Shown here: positions 8,361 to 17,206 of the stretch, piece after piece
Layout of the letters: each line of letters opens with the position of its first letter
How positions within the stretch are numbered: the stretch's first letter is position 1
Assembly (NCBI RefSeq): GCF_016901815.1
Contig: NZ_JACSNR010000003.1
Span: 1-64,000 of the forward strand
From: Hydrogenoanaerobacterium saccharovorans
GTDB lineage: Bacteria > Bacillota > Clostridia > Oscillospirales > Ruminococcaceae
DNA: 64,000 nt
Reading direction: 5' to 3'
Translations under genes and position numbers: made by a program
Notes under the pieces: generated by a model
What the model was told of the DNA's origin: nothing
The model's database searches: none
The model's input: only the letters and a program-made list of their open reading frames with translations

Positions 8361-9299
8361 TTGATTTTGCAGCCCCGATTCTGTTATAACAAAAGAGCTC
8401 AGGAAACGCTCGCCGCCTTTGTGAACGGCGGGCGTTTTCCGCATGCTCTGCTGCTTGAGGGACCCGAAGGCAGCGGACGGCGCACCTTTGCCCGGGAGAT
8501 TGCGGCGGCATTGTTCTGCCGTGGGGAACACAAACCCTGCGGAAGCTGCAGTCAGTGCCGGAAGGTCCTGGAGCAGAACCATCCGGATGTGGAGTATTAT
8601 GGCGGAGATGGCAGCCGGCGCAGTTTTCATATTGATACCATCCGGCAGCTGCGGCAGAATGCCTGGCTGCTTCCCGGCGAAGCCCCCTGCCGGGTATGTG
8701 TGCTGTGCGGCGCCGAGAATATGACCGACCAGGCGCAGAATGCCCTGCTCAAGATTCTGGAGGAGCCGCCGGAACACACAGTCTTTATTCTCACAGCGGA
8801 AAACCGCGCCATGCTGCTGCCCACCATTCTGTCCCGGGTGCAGACCATCCGGCTGGAGCCTCTCACCCCGGCGGAAATTCTGCCGGTGCTGCGGGAGCGG
8901 TGTCCGGACCAGCCCGGGGAAAAACTGGAATGGGCGGCAGAAACAGCGGATACCATTGGTCAGGCGTTGGCGCTGCTGGCGGACGAAAGCCTGCAGAGGC
9001 ATGCCCAGCTGGCCCAGCGGATGCTGGAACTGCTCTGCAATGGCAGTGAATATGACCTGCTCACGGCAGTGGAACCGGTGAGCCGCAAGCGGGAGGATCT
9101 CCTGGAGGTCTGCACTCAGCTGCGGCAGCTGCTCACAGCGGAGCTCACCCGGGCGGCATCGGGCGGCGAGAGCCGGTTTTCCACCCGGCGGATCACCCGG
9201 ATGCTGGAAGCCCTGGATGATCTGCTCCCCCGTGTGCAGCAGAATGGCAATACCCTTCTGCTCTCCACCCTGCTGGCCCTGCGTCTGTCCCAGGCGTGA
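8361..9299 (+). CDS. holB: DNA polymerase III delta-prime subunit (clamp-loader)
   Basis: A 312-residue AAA+ clamp-loader subunit that helps load the beta clamp at the replication fork. A degenerate P-loop GPEGSGRRT (residues ~34-42, without the usual GKT lysine), a zinc module with Cys 53, 60, 63 and 66, and the sensor segment NALLKILEEPP are all as expected for delta-prime, which does not hydrolyse ATP. Translation appears to start at a TTG (8361) right after GCCGAGGG, 15 bases after darA, which implies co-expression. The next gene, ricT, follows as in related genomes. Confidence 0.9.
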   Translation: MILQPRFCYNKRAQETLAAFVNGGRFPHALLLEGPEGSGRRTFAREIAAALFCRGEHKPCGSCSQCRKVLEQNHPDVEYYGGDGSRRSFHIDTIRQLRQNAWLLPGEAPCRVCVLCGAENMTDQAQNALLKILEEPPEHTVFILTAENRAMLLPTILSRVQTIRLEPLTPAEILPVLRERCPDQPGEKLEWAAETADTIGQALALLADESLQRHAQLAQRMLELLCNGSEYDLLTAVEPVSRKREDLLEVCTQLRQLLTAELTRAASGGESRFSTRRITRMLEALDDLLPRVQQNGNTLLLSTLLALRLSQA

Positions 9300-9382
9300 T
9301 GCCAGGGCAGGGAACCCGAATCAATCCGAGGGCACAGTCCCTCACAGATTTTTAGATCGAACCAATCCGAAAAGGAGGAATT

Positions 9383-10228
9383 ATGGCAACAGTTGTAGGC
9401 GTGCGGTTCAAAACCGTAGGCAAGGTATATTATTTCGACCCGGCCGGGGAGGATTATCTCCTGGGCAGCCGGGTGATTGTGGAAACTTCCCGGGGTATTG
9501 AATGCGGCGAAGTGGCGATGAAGAGCCGGGAAGTTCCGGATGACAGCGTCGTCAAGCCGCTCAAGACCGTGATCCGGGCAGCCACACCGGAGGATCTCGC
9601 CCGTCTGGAGGAGAACCACCGCAAGGAACAGTCGGCGGCGGAGATCTGCCGGGAAAAGATTCTCAAGCATGGTCTGGAAATGAAGCTGGTGAATGTGGAA
9701 TACACCTTTGACGGCAGCAAGATCCTGTTCTATTTCACTGCCGATGGACGGGTGGATTTCCGGGAGCTGGTCAAGGATCTGGCGTCGGTATTCCGTACCC
9801 GGATCGAACTGCGTCAGATCGGTGTCCGGGACGAGGCCAAGATGCTGGGCGGCCTGGGCATCTGCGGACGCCCGTTCTGTTGCTCCACCTTCCTGGGCGA
9901 TTTCCAGCCAGTGTCCATCAAGATGGCAAAGGAGCAGGGGCTTTCCCTCAATCCGGGCAAGATCTCGGGCGCCTGCGGACGGCTCATGTGCTGCCTGAAG
10001 TATGAGCAGGAGGCCTATGAGGATCTGATCCGCCGCACTCCCAAGGTGGGCTTTACCGTATCCACACCGGACGGCGAAGGCACTGTTGTGGAAGTGAGCC
10101 TGCTCACCGGCGCGCTGAAGGTGCGGCTCTCCTCCGGGGACAGCACCACCGAGAATTACTACAATAAATCCGAGGTCCGGGTGCTCCGGGGCAAGCGTCC
10201 CCGCAATGAGGAACCCGCCGAGGAATAA
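9383..10228 (+). CDS. ricT: RicT/YaaT-like PSP1 domain protein
   Basis: A 281-residue protein of the RicT (YaaT) family. In B. subtilis RicT forms an iron-sulphur complex with RicA and RicF that promotes RNase Y-dependent mRNA maturation and affects sporulation and competence. The PSP1 domain carries two cysteine groups, GICGRPFCCSTF and GACGRLMCCLKYE, that ligate the clusters. The ATG follows an ideal AAAAGGAGGAATT. It is the last gene of the cluster and is followed by a terminator. RicA and RicF are not in the window. Confidence 0.9.
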   Translation: MATVVGVRFKTVGKVYYFDPAGEDYLLGSRVIVETSRGIECGEVAMKSREVPDDSVVKPLKTVIRAATPEDLARLEENHRKEQSAAEICREKILKHGLEMKLVNVEYTFDGSKILFYFTADGRVDFRELVKDLASVFRTRIELRQIGVRDEAKMLGGLGICGRPFCCSTFLGDFQPVSIKMAKEQGLSLNPGKISGACGRLMCCLKYEQEAYEDLIRRTPKVGFTVSTPDGEGTVVEVSLLTGALKVRLSSGDSTTENYYNKSEVRVLRGKRPRNEEPAEE

Positions 10229-10246
10229 TCCCCCATACGAATCCCC

Positions 10247-10277
10247 AACCGGAAGGCACTCTGCCCTCCGGTTTTTC
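10247..10277 (+). terminator. Terminator of the holB-ricT cluster
   Basis: AACCGGA-GG / CC-CTCCGGTT stem followed by TTTTTCTTTT, 20 bases after ricT. The stretch 10278-10422 shows nothing further. Confidence 0.7.
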
Positions 10278-10422
10278 TTTTGCCCTGTTTTCCGGACCGC
10301 CGGGCTGTTCCCCTGCCCCTGTTCCCCGCCGGACTACCGGGCGCACCTTCGCACTCCTATCGCCTGGTTCTGCTTTCCTGTCCGTGCCCAACTTTTGTGC
10401 CAGCCAATCCCCGGACGCACAA

Positions 10423-10458
10423 AAAAGCAGCGGATGTCTAAGACATCCGCTGCTTTTC
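10423..10458 (-). terminator. Terminator of the YfcC-family gene
   Basis: A near-perfect stem AAAAGCAGCGGATGTC / GACATCCGCTGCTTTT with a 4-base loop, ending about 20 bases from the minus-strand stop codon at 10479; A and T runs allow use on both strands. Confidence 0.85.
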
Positions 10459-10478
10459 AGTTGTGATTCAAATCCGGA

Positions 10479-11912
10479 TCAGAAGGGCTGCCAGCCGAAT
10501 TCGGTCAGGCAGAACATGATCACGAAGCCAATCAGGAGGAAGCAGAGCATCTTGGGCAGAGCCCACTTAGCCCACTTCGGGAAGGGCAGGCCGGCAGTGA
10601 CGCAGGAACCAACAGTCCAGCCCAGCATGGGGGAAATCATGTTGGAGAAGCCGTCGCCGTACTGGAAGGCCTGTACAGCCAGTTCGGGCATGAGGCCCAG
10701 AGCCTCGGAAACGGGCTGCAGAATGGGTACCAGAATCGCTGCCTTGGACGAAGCCGAGGGAATCAGCAGGTTGACGACCGAGATAACAGCAGTCATACCA
10801 ACGCTTGCTACCGAGCGAGGCAGGTCCATCAGAGGAGCGGTGAGGAAGTGAACGATGGTGTGCAGGATATTGCCCTGGGTGAGGATCAGGCTCATGCAGT
10901 TTGCAAGGCCGATTACGAAGGCAACGAATGCCATGCTGGCCAGGCCCTTACCGAACTCATTACCGATCTTATCGAAGGAGAAGCCGCCGATAAAGCCGCA
11001 GGAGATAGAGGTAATCAGACCCATAGCAACCATCAGCTTGAAGGTCAGGGAGGTATCGCCGGTGACCATCGGGTAACCAACCATTACAACATACTGCATC
11101 AGGTAGATGATGAGGATCAGGATAGTGCGGCCGGAGAGCTTTACTTCCTTGAGCATAGCAGCTTCTTCAGCGGCAACATCGCCAGCCTCATCGGGACGCC
11201 AGCCTTCGCTCCACATGGGGGAGAGAGTGGGGTCCTTGCGGATCTTCTTGACATAGCGCAGCAGGAAGAACAGACCAGCCAGCATGAAGATGTTCATGGA
11301 GATGAACATGGTAAAGAAGGTGCCGTAGATCTGTACGCCCATCAGCATCTGGGTAGTAGCCTGCTTGGTGGGGCCGGTACCGAAACCGATGAGGGTAGCA
11401 TAAGTCGAAACGCCCATAGCGCAGATGGGGTCGAGCTTGAGCTTCTTAGCGAACATAACGCCGATGGGAACGATGGCGATGAGGGCATCGGAACCACCGA
11501 ATGCGCCCAGGTAAACCATCAGGCAGAACATAACGCCAATGAGAATGGAGTCGTCCTTATCCTTGAGCTTGTAAATAGCCCAGTTCATGAACTCATCGAA
11601 TGCGCCGGTGCCCATAACGATAGCAACGGTAGCACCGGAAACCATAACGGTCCAACCGATCAGCGACGAGTTTACAAGACCATCAATCAGCAGCAGGAGT
11701 ACCTGCAGGGGACTAACCGGGGTCTGGGCGCCCAGATACTGGAACTGGTCACCGAGGATCTTACCGGTTTCGGGGTCGGTCATGAACTGACCGGCGGGGA
11801 TCACATAGGTCAGCAAACTGCTCACGAACAGCAGGCAGATCATGATCCAGAACAGGTGAGGCATCTTAAAGCCCTTTTTCACCTTTTTCGGCTCTTTGGT
11901 TGCAGCAGCCAT
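10479..11912 (-). CDS. YfcC family permease (DcuC-like superfamily)
   Basis: A 477-residue integral membrane protein with about 12 hydrophobic segments and a basic N-terminus. SLLTYVIPAGQF in the first helix, GSDALIAIVPIGVMFA, a GFGTGPTKQATTQ loop and NLLIPSASSKAAILVPI near the C-terminus match the YfcC branch of the C4-dicarboxylate/basic amino acid carrier superfamily. Substrate is uncertain: amino acids, peptides or dicarboxylates. Start ATG at 11912 follows AAAGGAGTGATAACT. It has its own promoter and terminator, so it is probably monocistronic. Confidence 0.85.
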   Translation of the reverse strand: MAAATKEPKKVKKGFKMPHLFWIMICLLFVSSLLTYVIPAGQFMTDPETGKILGDQFQYLGAQTPVSPLQVLLLLIDGLVNSSLIGWTVMVSGATVAIVMGTGAFDEFMNWAIYKLKDKDDSILIGVMFCLMVYLGAFGGSDALIAIVPIGVMFAKKLKLDPICAMGVSTYATLIGFGTGPTKQATTQMLMGVQIYGTFFTMFISMNIFMLAGLFFLLRYVKKIRKDPTLSPMWSEGWRPDEAGDVAAEEAAMLKEVKLSGRTILILIIYLMQYVVMVGYPMVTGDTSLTFKLMVAMGLITSISCGFIGGFSFDKIGNEFGKGLASMAFVAFVIGLANCMSLILTQGNILHTIVHFLTAPLMDLPRSVASVGMTAVISVVNLLIPSASSKAAILVPILQPVSEALGLMPELAVQAFQYGDGFSNMISPMLGWTVGSCVTAGLPFPKWAKWALPKMLCFLLIGFVIMFCLTEFGWQPF

Positions 11913-12054
11913 TAGTTATCACTCCTTTATATTGGGGGAGTCCGCACAGGAGGAAACCCTCTCCACACGGGGCAGCTGCGCCCCGGGAATCCATCTGAGC
12001 CGGACATGCACGACAGCCTGACACAGTGCGAAAGGCTGCTCGGATACAAGTTTA

Positions 12055-12083
12055 ATTATGCACTTTGTTTAAGGAAAAATCAA
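12055..12083 (-). promoter_or_regulatory. Promoter of the YfcC-family gene
   Basis: Minus strand TTGATT (12078-12083), 17 bases, CATAAT (12055-12060), giving a leader of about 140 bases before the start codon. The region 11913-12289 otherwise contains no gene. Confidence 0.5.
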
Positions 12084-12289
12084 TACACATTATTCATAGT
12101 TTTTTCATTCTTTTTTAGGCGACATACGACAAATCACTGCAATTCTTCCTATACAACCTATCCAAAAACACCGTAAAATCCAGAAAATTCCGCAAAGGGA
12201 AGCAAAAGCCGGTCCATATTTCTGCAGGAGAGATTGAGCCCGGGTTCAAATATTTAGATAAATTTTACCTGGAAGGCGAAATTTCGCCC

Positions 12290-12318
12290 TTGCATTTTAT
12301 GCGGCATATTGATACAAT
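12290..12318 (+). promoter_or_regulatory. Promoter of the ferredoxin gene
   Basis: TTGCAT (12290-12295), 17 bases, TACAAT (12313-12318), about 30 bases upstream of the start codon. Confidence 0.7.
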
Positions 12319-12348
12319 GAAGTTGCATCAAAAGGAGGTGTATTTCCC

Positions 12349-12519
12349 ATGGCATACAAGATTACTGACGCTTGCATCAGCTGCGGCGCTTGCGAGGCTG
12401 AGTGCCCCGTATCCGCTATCTCTGAGGGCAACGGCAAGTACGAGATCAACGCTGACACCTGCATCGAGTGCGGTGCCTGCGCCGGCGTTTGCCCGGTAGG
12501 CGCTCCCGTTGCTGAATAA
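12349..12519 (+). CDS. 2[4Fe-4S] ferredoxin
   Basis: A 56-residue clostridial-type ferredoxin read directly from the sequence: MAYKITDACISCGACEAECP begins the protein. Cys 9, 12, 15 and 19 and Cys 38, 41, 44 and 48 form two CxxCxxCxxxCP motifs that hold two [4Fe-4S] clusters. It acts as a low-potential electron carrier in the cytoplasm, for example for pyruvate:ferredoxin oxidoreductase and hydrogenase. AAAGGAGGTG lies 8 bases upstream of the ATG, and a strong promoter and terminator bracket it, so it is a single-gene, probably highly expressed unit. Confidence 0.95.
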   Translation: MAYKITDACISCGACEAECPVSAISEGNGKYEINADTCIECGACAGVCPVGAPVAE

Positions 12520-12550
12520 GCTGCGTTTGGCTCAAACCGAAAAAAACAGA

Positions 12551-12583
12551 AAAGCACGGCAGGTTTTCCGCCGTGCTTTTTTG
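12551..12583 (+). terminator. Terminator of the ferredoxin gene
   Basis: AAAAGCACGGC / GCCGTGCTTTTTT stem-loop about 30 bases after the stop codon. Confidence 0.85.
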
Positions 12584-12585
12584 CA

Positions 12586-12835
12586 CCCCTAGCGGGGAGC
12601 AGTTCGCGCTCATGGCTTGCGGGAGTGCTTCCCTTCAGTACACGCAGCCGGGCCCGACAGTGTGCCGGGGCCGCACACCCTCGCACACCTGCAATCCCGG
12701 AAGACCGCCGGGCAATCATGCCAAACCACCTCTCCCTCTCACAGCCTCGCCTCCTCCCACGCCACCCCTTTCTAAAATCCGTGCCGCAATGCGGCACACC
12801 AAACCTCTTCACTTTTCACTATTCTCTATTCACTA
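12586..12835 (+). repeat. Dispersed GC-rich intergenic repeat, single copy
   Basis: This copy shares GCGGGGAGC...TCATGGCTTGCG with 5946, CGCAGCCGGGCCCG and GCAATCCC with ~6404-6455, AATCCGTGCCGCAATGCGGCAC with 6101/6305, and the terminal C/T-rich TTCACTATTCTCTATTCAC block. The order of blocks is the same as at 5933-6425, so it is one composite repeat family. No gene is visible in it. Confidence 0.75.
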
Positions 12836-12876
12836 AAAAAGCCCCAGCCGGACGCAATGCCAGCTGAGGCTTTTTT
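12834..12876 (-). terminator. Terminator of clpB
   Basis: AAAAAGCC-CAGC / GCTGAGGCTTTTTT stem (one mismatch) downstream of the minus-strand clpB stop codon at 12911. Confidence 0.65.
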
Positions 12877-12910
12877 CATGATTTCGGGCTAATTCTTCCC
12901 GCTATCTCCC

Positions 12911-15544
12911 TTAGTGTCCGGGAGTCTCCGGGGAACTGCTCTTCGCAGGGGCTATGGTCAGTTCGCCGTCCTTCACATCCGCCACATAGACAGTACCGGG
13001 TTCAGGGTCCTCGGCGATGATCTTGCGGGCCAGCACGGTTTCGATGCTGTGCTGCAGGAACCGCTTGAGGGGACGGGCACCATAGACAGGGTCATAACCG
13101 CCGTCCACGATGAAGTCCTTGGCGGCATCGGTGAGCCGCAGACCCAGCTGACGATCCGCCAGACGCTTCTGCAGGTCGGCAGCCAGCAGATCAACGATCT
13201 TCTTGGTCTCCTCCTTCTGCAGGGGCTTGTAGAATACGATCTCATCCAGCCGGTTGAGGAACTCGGGACGGAACTGCTGCCGCAGCAGCTTTTCCACTTC
13301 AGCCCGGGCGGATTCAGTGATGTTGCCATTCTCGTCGATGCCGTCCAGGATATAGGGCGAGCCCAGGTTGGAGGTGAGGATAATGATGGTATTCTTGAAG
13401 TCCACTGTCCGGCCCTGGGAGTCGGTGATCCGACCGTCATCCAGTACCTGGAGCAGGATATTGAATACATCGGGGTGTGCCTTTTCGATCTCATCAAAGA
13501 GCACAACCGAATAGGGCTTGCGGCGGACTGCTTCGGTGAGCTGACCGCCCTCCTCATAGCCTACATATCCGGGAGGCGCTCCGATCAGACGGCTGACCGA
13601 GAATTTCTCCATATACTCGGTCATATCGATGCGCACCAGATTGCGTTCATCATCAAACAGGGCTTCTGCCAGTGCCTTGGCAAGTTCTGTCTTGCCCACA
13701 CCGGTGGGACCCAGGAACAGGAAGGACCCAATGGGACGATCCGGGTCCTGGATACCGGCACGGCTGCGGAGAATGGCCTCGGACACCTTGGTAACGGCCT
13801 CGTCCTGACCCACTACCCGCTTGTGCAGGATCTCGTCCATGTGCAGCAGTTTCTCCCGTTCGCCTTCCATGAGCTTGGTTACCGGGATACCGGTCCAGCG
13901 GGCCACGATCCGGGCGATCTCCTCATCGGTGACACGGTCATGCAGGAGGTTCGATTCCCGTTCGGTCTTTTCAGCGAGTTTCTCCTCCTCTTCCAGTTCC
14001 TTCTGGAGCTGGGGCAGACGGCCATACTTGAGTTCCGCCGCCTTGTTGAGGTCGTATTTCATCTGGGCTGTTTCGATTTCGGCATTGACCTTTTCGATCT
14101 CTTCCCGGAGCGAACGCACCTTGGTAATGGCATTCTTTTCATTTTCCCACTTGGCCTTCATGCCGCCGAACTGTTCCCGGAGCTCTGCCAGTTCCCGGCG
14201 CAGGTCGGCAAGGTGTTCCATGGAGAGCTTGTCAGTTTCCTTCTGCAGGGCGGCTTCTTCGATCTCCAGCTGCATGATCCGGCGGTTGAGTTCGTCCATC
14301 TCGGACGGCATGGAATCCAGCTCGGTACGGATCATGGCACAGGCTTCATCCACCAGGTCGATGGCCTTATCGGGCAGGAACCGGTCGGAGATATACCGAT
14401 GGGACAGCACTGCCGCGGTAATGAGCGCCTGATCCTGGATCTTGACGCCATGGAACACTTCATAGCGTTCCTTCAGACCACGCAGAATGGAGATGGTGTC
14501 CTCCACAGTGGGTTCATCCACCATGACCGGCTGGAACCGGCGTTCCAGAGCGGCGTCCTTTTCGATGTACTGACGGTACTCGTTGAGGGTGGTGGCGCCG
14601 ATGCAGTGCAGTTCACCACGGGCCAGCATGGGCTTGAGGAGGTTGCCTGCGTCCATGGAGCCCTCGGTCTTGCCGGCGCCCACAATGGTGTGCAGCTCAT
14701 CGATGAAGAGAATGATCTTGCCTTCACTCTTCTTGACTTCCTGGAGCACTGCCTTGAGTCGTTCCTCAAATTCGCCCCGGAACTTGGCGCCAGCCACCAG
14801 CGCACCCATATCCAGTGAGAAGATGGTGCGGTTCTTGAGGTTTTCGGGGACATCGCCCTTGACAATCCGCTGAGCCAGACCTTCTACCACAGCCGTTTTG
14901 CCGACACCGGGTTCACCGATGAGGACCGGGTTGTTCTTGGTTTTCCGGGAGAGGATCATAATGACATTCCGGATCTCACTGTCCCGACCGATCACCGGAT
15001 CGAGCTTCTGAGCCCGGGCCTGTTCCACCAGATCGGTACCGTACTTCCCCAGGACATCATAGGTGTCCTCGGGGGTATCGGAGGTGACCCGGGTGTTGCC
15101 CCGGACACTCATCAGGGCAGACAGGAAGCTGTCCTTGGTGATCTTGTACCGGTCAAAGAGCTTTTTCGCGGCGGGATTCGGGGACTGAAGCAGCGAGAGC
15201 ATGATATGCTCCACCGAGATATAGTCGTCCTTCATCTGTTCGGCGAGGCGCTCAGCGGCGGTGAGGATCTTATCCACATCGGGGGCGACATAGATCTTGT
15301 CCGGCTCCCGACCGGGCCCGGTGACAGCCGGCATAGCGGCAATTTCAGCGGTGAGGTCGCTGCGGAAGGCAGTGAGATCCACACCCATTTTCTTCAGCAG
15401 CTGGCTGATGAGACCCTCGTCCTCCCGGGTGAGGGCGCTCAGCAGGTGAAGCTGTTCGATCTGCATATTGGAGTACTCGGTCGCCAGACTCTGGGCAGCC
15501 GTGATCGCCTCCAGCGATTTCTGTGTAAATTTCTGTGCATTCAC
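12911..15544 (-). CDS. clpB: ATP-dependent disaggregase ClpB (Hsp100)
   Basis: An 877-residue cytoplasmic chaperone that threads aggregated proteins through its hexameric pore, together with DnaK. In order: N-terminal Clp domain ([10 protein letters not shown]...), first AAA+ domain with Walker A GEPGVGKT and the pore/sensor motifs, a long heptad-rich coiled-coil middle domain typical of ClpB rather than ClpC/A, then a second AAA+ domain with GPTGVGKT and [10 protein letters not shown]. Start is a GTG at 15544 (encoding MNAQKFTQ), 8 bases from AAGGAGG; the frame runs further upstream but through the promoter. A perfect CIRCE operator lies ~80 bases upstream, so HrcA repression is expected. 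Confidence 0.95.
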   Translation of the reverse strand: MNAQKFTQKSLEAITAAQSLATEYSNMQIEQLHLLSALTREDEGLISQLLKKMGVDLTAFRSDLTAEIAAMPAVTGPGREPDKIYVAPDVDKILTAAERLAEQMKDDYISVEHIMLSLLQSPNPAAKKLFDRYKITKDSFLSALMSVRGNTRVTSDTPEDTYDVLGKYGTDLVEQARAQKLDPVIGRDSEIRNVIMILSRKTKNNPVLIGEPGVGKTAVVEGLAQRIVKGDVPENLKNRTIFSLDMGALVAGAKFRGEFEERLKAVLQEVKKSEGKIILFIDELHTIVGAGKTEGSMDAGNLLKPMLARGELHCIGATTLNEYRQYIEKDAALERRFQPVMVDEPTVEDTISILRGLKERYEVFHGVKIQDQALITAAVLSHRYISDRFLPDKAIDLVDEACAMIRTELDSMPSEMDELNRRIMQLEIEEAALQKETDKLSMEHLADLRRELAELREQFGGMKAKWENEKNAITKVRSLREEIEKVNAEIETAQMKYDLNKAAELKYGRLPQLQKELEEEEKLAEKTERESNLLHDRVTDEEIARIVARWTGIPVTKLMEGEREKLLHMDEILHKRVVGQDEAVTKVSEAILRSRAGIQDPDRPIGSFLFLGPTGVGKTELAKALAEALFDDERNLVRIDMTEYMEKFSVSRLIGAPPGYVGYEEGGQLTEAVRRKPYSVVLFDEIEKAHPDVFNILLQVLDDGRITDSQGRTVDFKNTIIILTSNLGSPYILDGIDENGNITESARAEVEKLLRQQFRPEFLNRLDEIVFYKPLQKEETKKIVDLLAADLQKRLADRQLGLRLTDAAKDFIVDGGYDPVYGARPLKRFLQHSIETVLARKIIAEDPEPGTVYVADVKDGELTIAPAKSSSPETPGH

Positions 15545-15621
15545 ACGGCACTCCTCCTTTTTGGAATGACGGTTCCGGAGCAGGCTGACCTGCGGGGGAA
15601 CCGGATGGAATTTCAGTTGTT

Positions 15622-15648
15622 TTAGCACTCTACTATCTCGAGTGCTAA
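15622..15648 (-). promoter_or_regulatory. CIRCE operator (HrcA binding site) of clpB
   Basis: TTAGCACTC, nine bases, GAGTGCTAA: a perfect match to the CIRCE inverted repeat bound by the heat-shock repressor HrcA. A minus-strand TATAAT (15648-15653) overlaps its upstream edge, so bound HrcA would block transcription start. The -35 box is not obvious. Confidence 0.95.
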
Positions 15649-15776
15649 TTATAGTGTAAACGAGATCTGTGAACGATTCTGGCGCTAAATGTAAATTTTT
15701 TGTGACCGACTGTCGGGAACACCTGCCGTCCCGGACAGACAGCCTTGCCCGGTGCGATTCCCCTGCATGGACAAAG

Positions 15777-15804
15777 AAAACCGGGGAGGACCCTTCCTCC
15801 CCGG
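15777..15804 (-). terminator. Terminator of the CPBP protease gene
   Basis: A perfect stem CCGGGGAGGA / TCCTCCCCGG (15781-15804) followed on the minus strand by TTTTC. Confidence 0.8.
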
Positions 15805-15840
15805 CATGACAGATACCTTATTATAATAAGAGGGGGCCGC

Positions 15841-16503
15841 CTAAGCGGCAAAGAGCAGGAAGCCGATGGCATTGGTGGCGAGGTTGGCGCCGAGGTGTAC
15901 CACCCAGGAGAGCCAGAGACTGCCGGAATGCTCGTCCAGGCGGCAGAAGATCCACCCGCCCAGGGCCAGCCCAGCCAGAGTGAGGAGCTGAACCGGCAGA
16001 CCGTACCAACCGAGGGTCATCGCCACATGGTAGAGGGCGAAGGCCAGACAGCTCAGCCCCAGAGCTGGCCTGCGGGGCAGATACCGGCGCAGCAGCAAAA
16101 AGCCGAACCCCCGGAAGAAGAACTCTTCCAGTAGAGAGTTCACAAAGGAGATGTAGAGGGCGACCCAGAGGAAATTTTCCCGGCGCACTCCGGTGCCGGC
16201 AGTGAGGGCGGCGGTGAGGCCGGAGAAATCGAAGATGCCCCGGGTGAGGAAGAAGCCGCCGAGAATGACAGCGAATACACCGGCGCCAGTTCCGGCAGCC
16301 CATCCGAGCCCCTGCCGGGGACGGGCGAACAGCGGGCGCAGGGATACTTTGGCCTGACGGCTCCACCAGAGGGGCAGTCCCAGGAAGAGGGTGAGCTTCA
16401 CCAGACTTTTGATGGCGTAGCCGGGCTGGATCACCCCGTCCACCACTGCCATGACTGCGCATCCGAACAGCAGGATCGCCAGAATACTCCGGGCCTGTTT
16501 CAT
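15841..16503 (-). CDS. CPBP family intramembrane glutamic protease
   Basis: A 220-residue membrane protein with about six to eight hydrophobic helices. LLEEFFFRGF supplies the EExxxR motif with the catalytic glutamates, ALYHV the second motif histidine, and HLGANLATN the third motif, as in CAAX-processing/bacteriocin-immunity (CPBP, Abi) proteases such as Rce1 and MroQ. Substrate unknown; such proteins often process peptides or protect against bacteriocins. The ATG at 16503 follows AAAGGGGAG. Monocistronic, bracketed by a terminator. Confidence 0.85.
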   Translation of the reverse strand: MKQARSILAILLFGCAVMAVVDGVIQPGYAIKSLVKLTLFLGLPLWWSRQAKVSLRPLFARPRQGLGWAAGTGAGVFAVILGGFFLTRGIFDFSGLTAALTAGTGVRRENFLWVALYISFVNSLLEEFFFRGFGFLLLRRYLPRRPALGLSCLAFALYHVAMTLGWYGLPVQLLTLAGLALGGWIFCRLDEHSGSLWLSWVVHLGANLATNAIGFLLFAA

Positions 16504-16619
16504 GCTATTCTCCCCTTTCTGCGGTTATCTGGTTCCATTATAGCGCCAGTCCCGGCTGTCCGGCAAGACAGCAAGGAGGCCCAGACAGGGATTTTCTCCC
16601 CAAAAACGGGACAGATGCC

Positions 16620-16648
16620 TTGACCTTTCCCGGGGATTCTGATATAAT
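16620..16648 (+). promoter_or_regulatory. Promoter of the original tRNA-Ser gene
   Basis: TTGACC (16620-16625), 17 bases, TATAAT (16643-16648), 15 bases before the tRNA 5' half at 16664, the normal spacing for a tRNA promoter. It now drives the truncated 5' half and, by read-through, could serve the complete tRNA copy at 16847. Confidence 0.8.
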
Positions 16649-16663
16649 GAGTAAGCAAAACTT

Positions 16664-16704
16664 GGAGACGTATCGAAGTGGTCGTAACGAGAACGACTCG
16701 AAAT
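16664..16704 (+). pseudogene. 5' half of tRNA-Ser(CGA): attL of the island
   Basis: These 41 bases are identical to the first 41 bases of the complete tRNA-Ser at 16847 and stop in the anticodon arm, right after ACTCGAAAT. The matching 3' half is found 28 kb away at 44866-44924, with the nine bases ACTCGAAAT common to both. This is what remains of the host tRNA gene, split by integration at the anticodon loop. Confidence 0.8.
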
Positions 16705-16730
16705 GGTGTTTCACCCCGCCGCTCCGATAT

Positions 16731-16810
16731 CCCGCAAACCCGCATGAATCCGGCGATTTTGGAAGTGTCCCGGTTCACCGGATTTCCCAAGTACTAATGG
16801 AGTACTAATG
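16731..16810 (+). repeat. Left-end direct repeats (possible integrase arm sites)
   Basis: CCCGCAAACCCGCAT (16731-16745) is repeated exactly at 44775-44789, and GTACTAATG occurs twice (16791-16799, 16802-16810), echoed near the right end by TTACTAATG and TTACCAATG (44690-44710). The order from each end inward is the same. They may be arm-type binding sites of the tyrosine integrase. Confidence 0.5.
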
Positions 16811-16846
16811 ACAGACAATTCCCGCATCTGCGGTGAATTTATAGAT

Positions 16847-16937
16847 GGAGACGTATCGAAGTGGTCGTAACGAGAACGACTCGAAATCGTTTTGTCTAGA
16901 GATAGGCACGTGGGTTCGAATCCCACCGTCTCCGCCA
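16847..16937 (+). tRNA. tRNA-Ser(CGA), complete, CCA encoded
   Basis: GGAGACG at the start pairs with CGTCTCC at the end; the anticodon stem AACGA/TCGTT closes the loop CTCGAAA with anticodon CGA, reading UCG. A long variable arm (TTTGTCTAGAGATAGGCA region) identifies a serine tRNA, and GTGGGTTCGAATCCCAC is the T arm. Discriminator G and CCA are encoded. It lies inside the island and can replace the split host gene. It has no obvious promoter of its own; the nearest is at 16620. Confidence 0.95.
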
Positions 16938-16963
16938 CGTCGGAATGGACTGCGCTCCATTCA

Positions 16964-16990
16964 AAAAGCCCGGTCTTTGACCGGGCTTTT
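16964..16990 (+). terminator. Terminator after tRNA-Ser
   Basis: AAAAGCCCGGTC / GACCGGGCTTTT with a 3-base loop, 27 bases after the tRNA. Confidence 0.85.
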
Positions 16991-17018
16991 CTCATACACT
17001 CCGTCATTCCTCCTCTTT

Positions 17019-17097
17019 CGCAAAAGGTCACGCTTGCTGCGGCTGCTCGCTTGCAAGCGCGCTCCCAACGTCTCCGCTGCGCTACCAACCTTTTGCG
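17019..17097. repeat. Inverted repeat with GC-rich interior
   Basis: CGCAAAAGGT (17019-17028) and ACCTTTTGCG (17088-17097) are perfect inverted copies flanking 59 bases that include GCTTGCAAGC. It lies near the island's left end between tRNA-Ser and fic; function unknown. Confidence 0.5.
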
Positions 17098-17206
17098 AGT
17101 GGGTACGGGGCTGCCGGATTCCCCCTTCCCTTATAATTAAAGATCCATAAATTTGGGAACAATATCACAGATACAGGGCCGACCGCCCGGAAAGCGAGGA
17201 AAAACC

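Noticed and set aside
12914-14818. A long plus-strand frame antisense to clpB
   Set aside because: clpB is unmistakable on the other strand; this frame has no conserved features.
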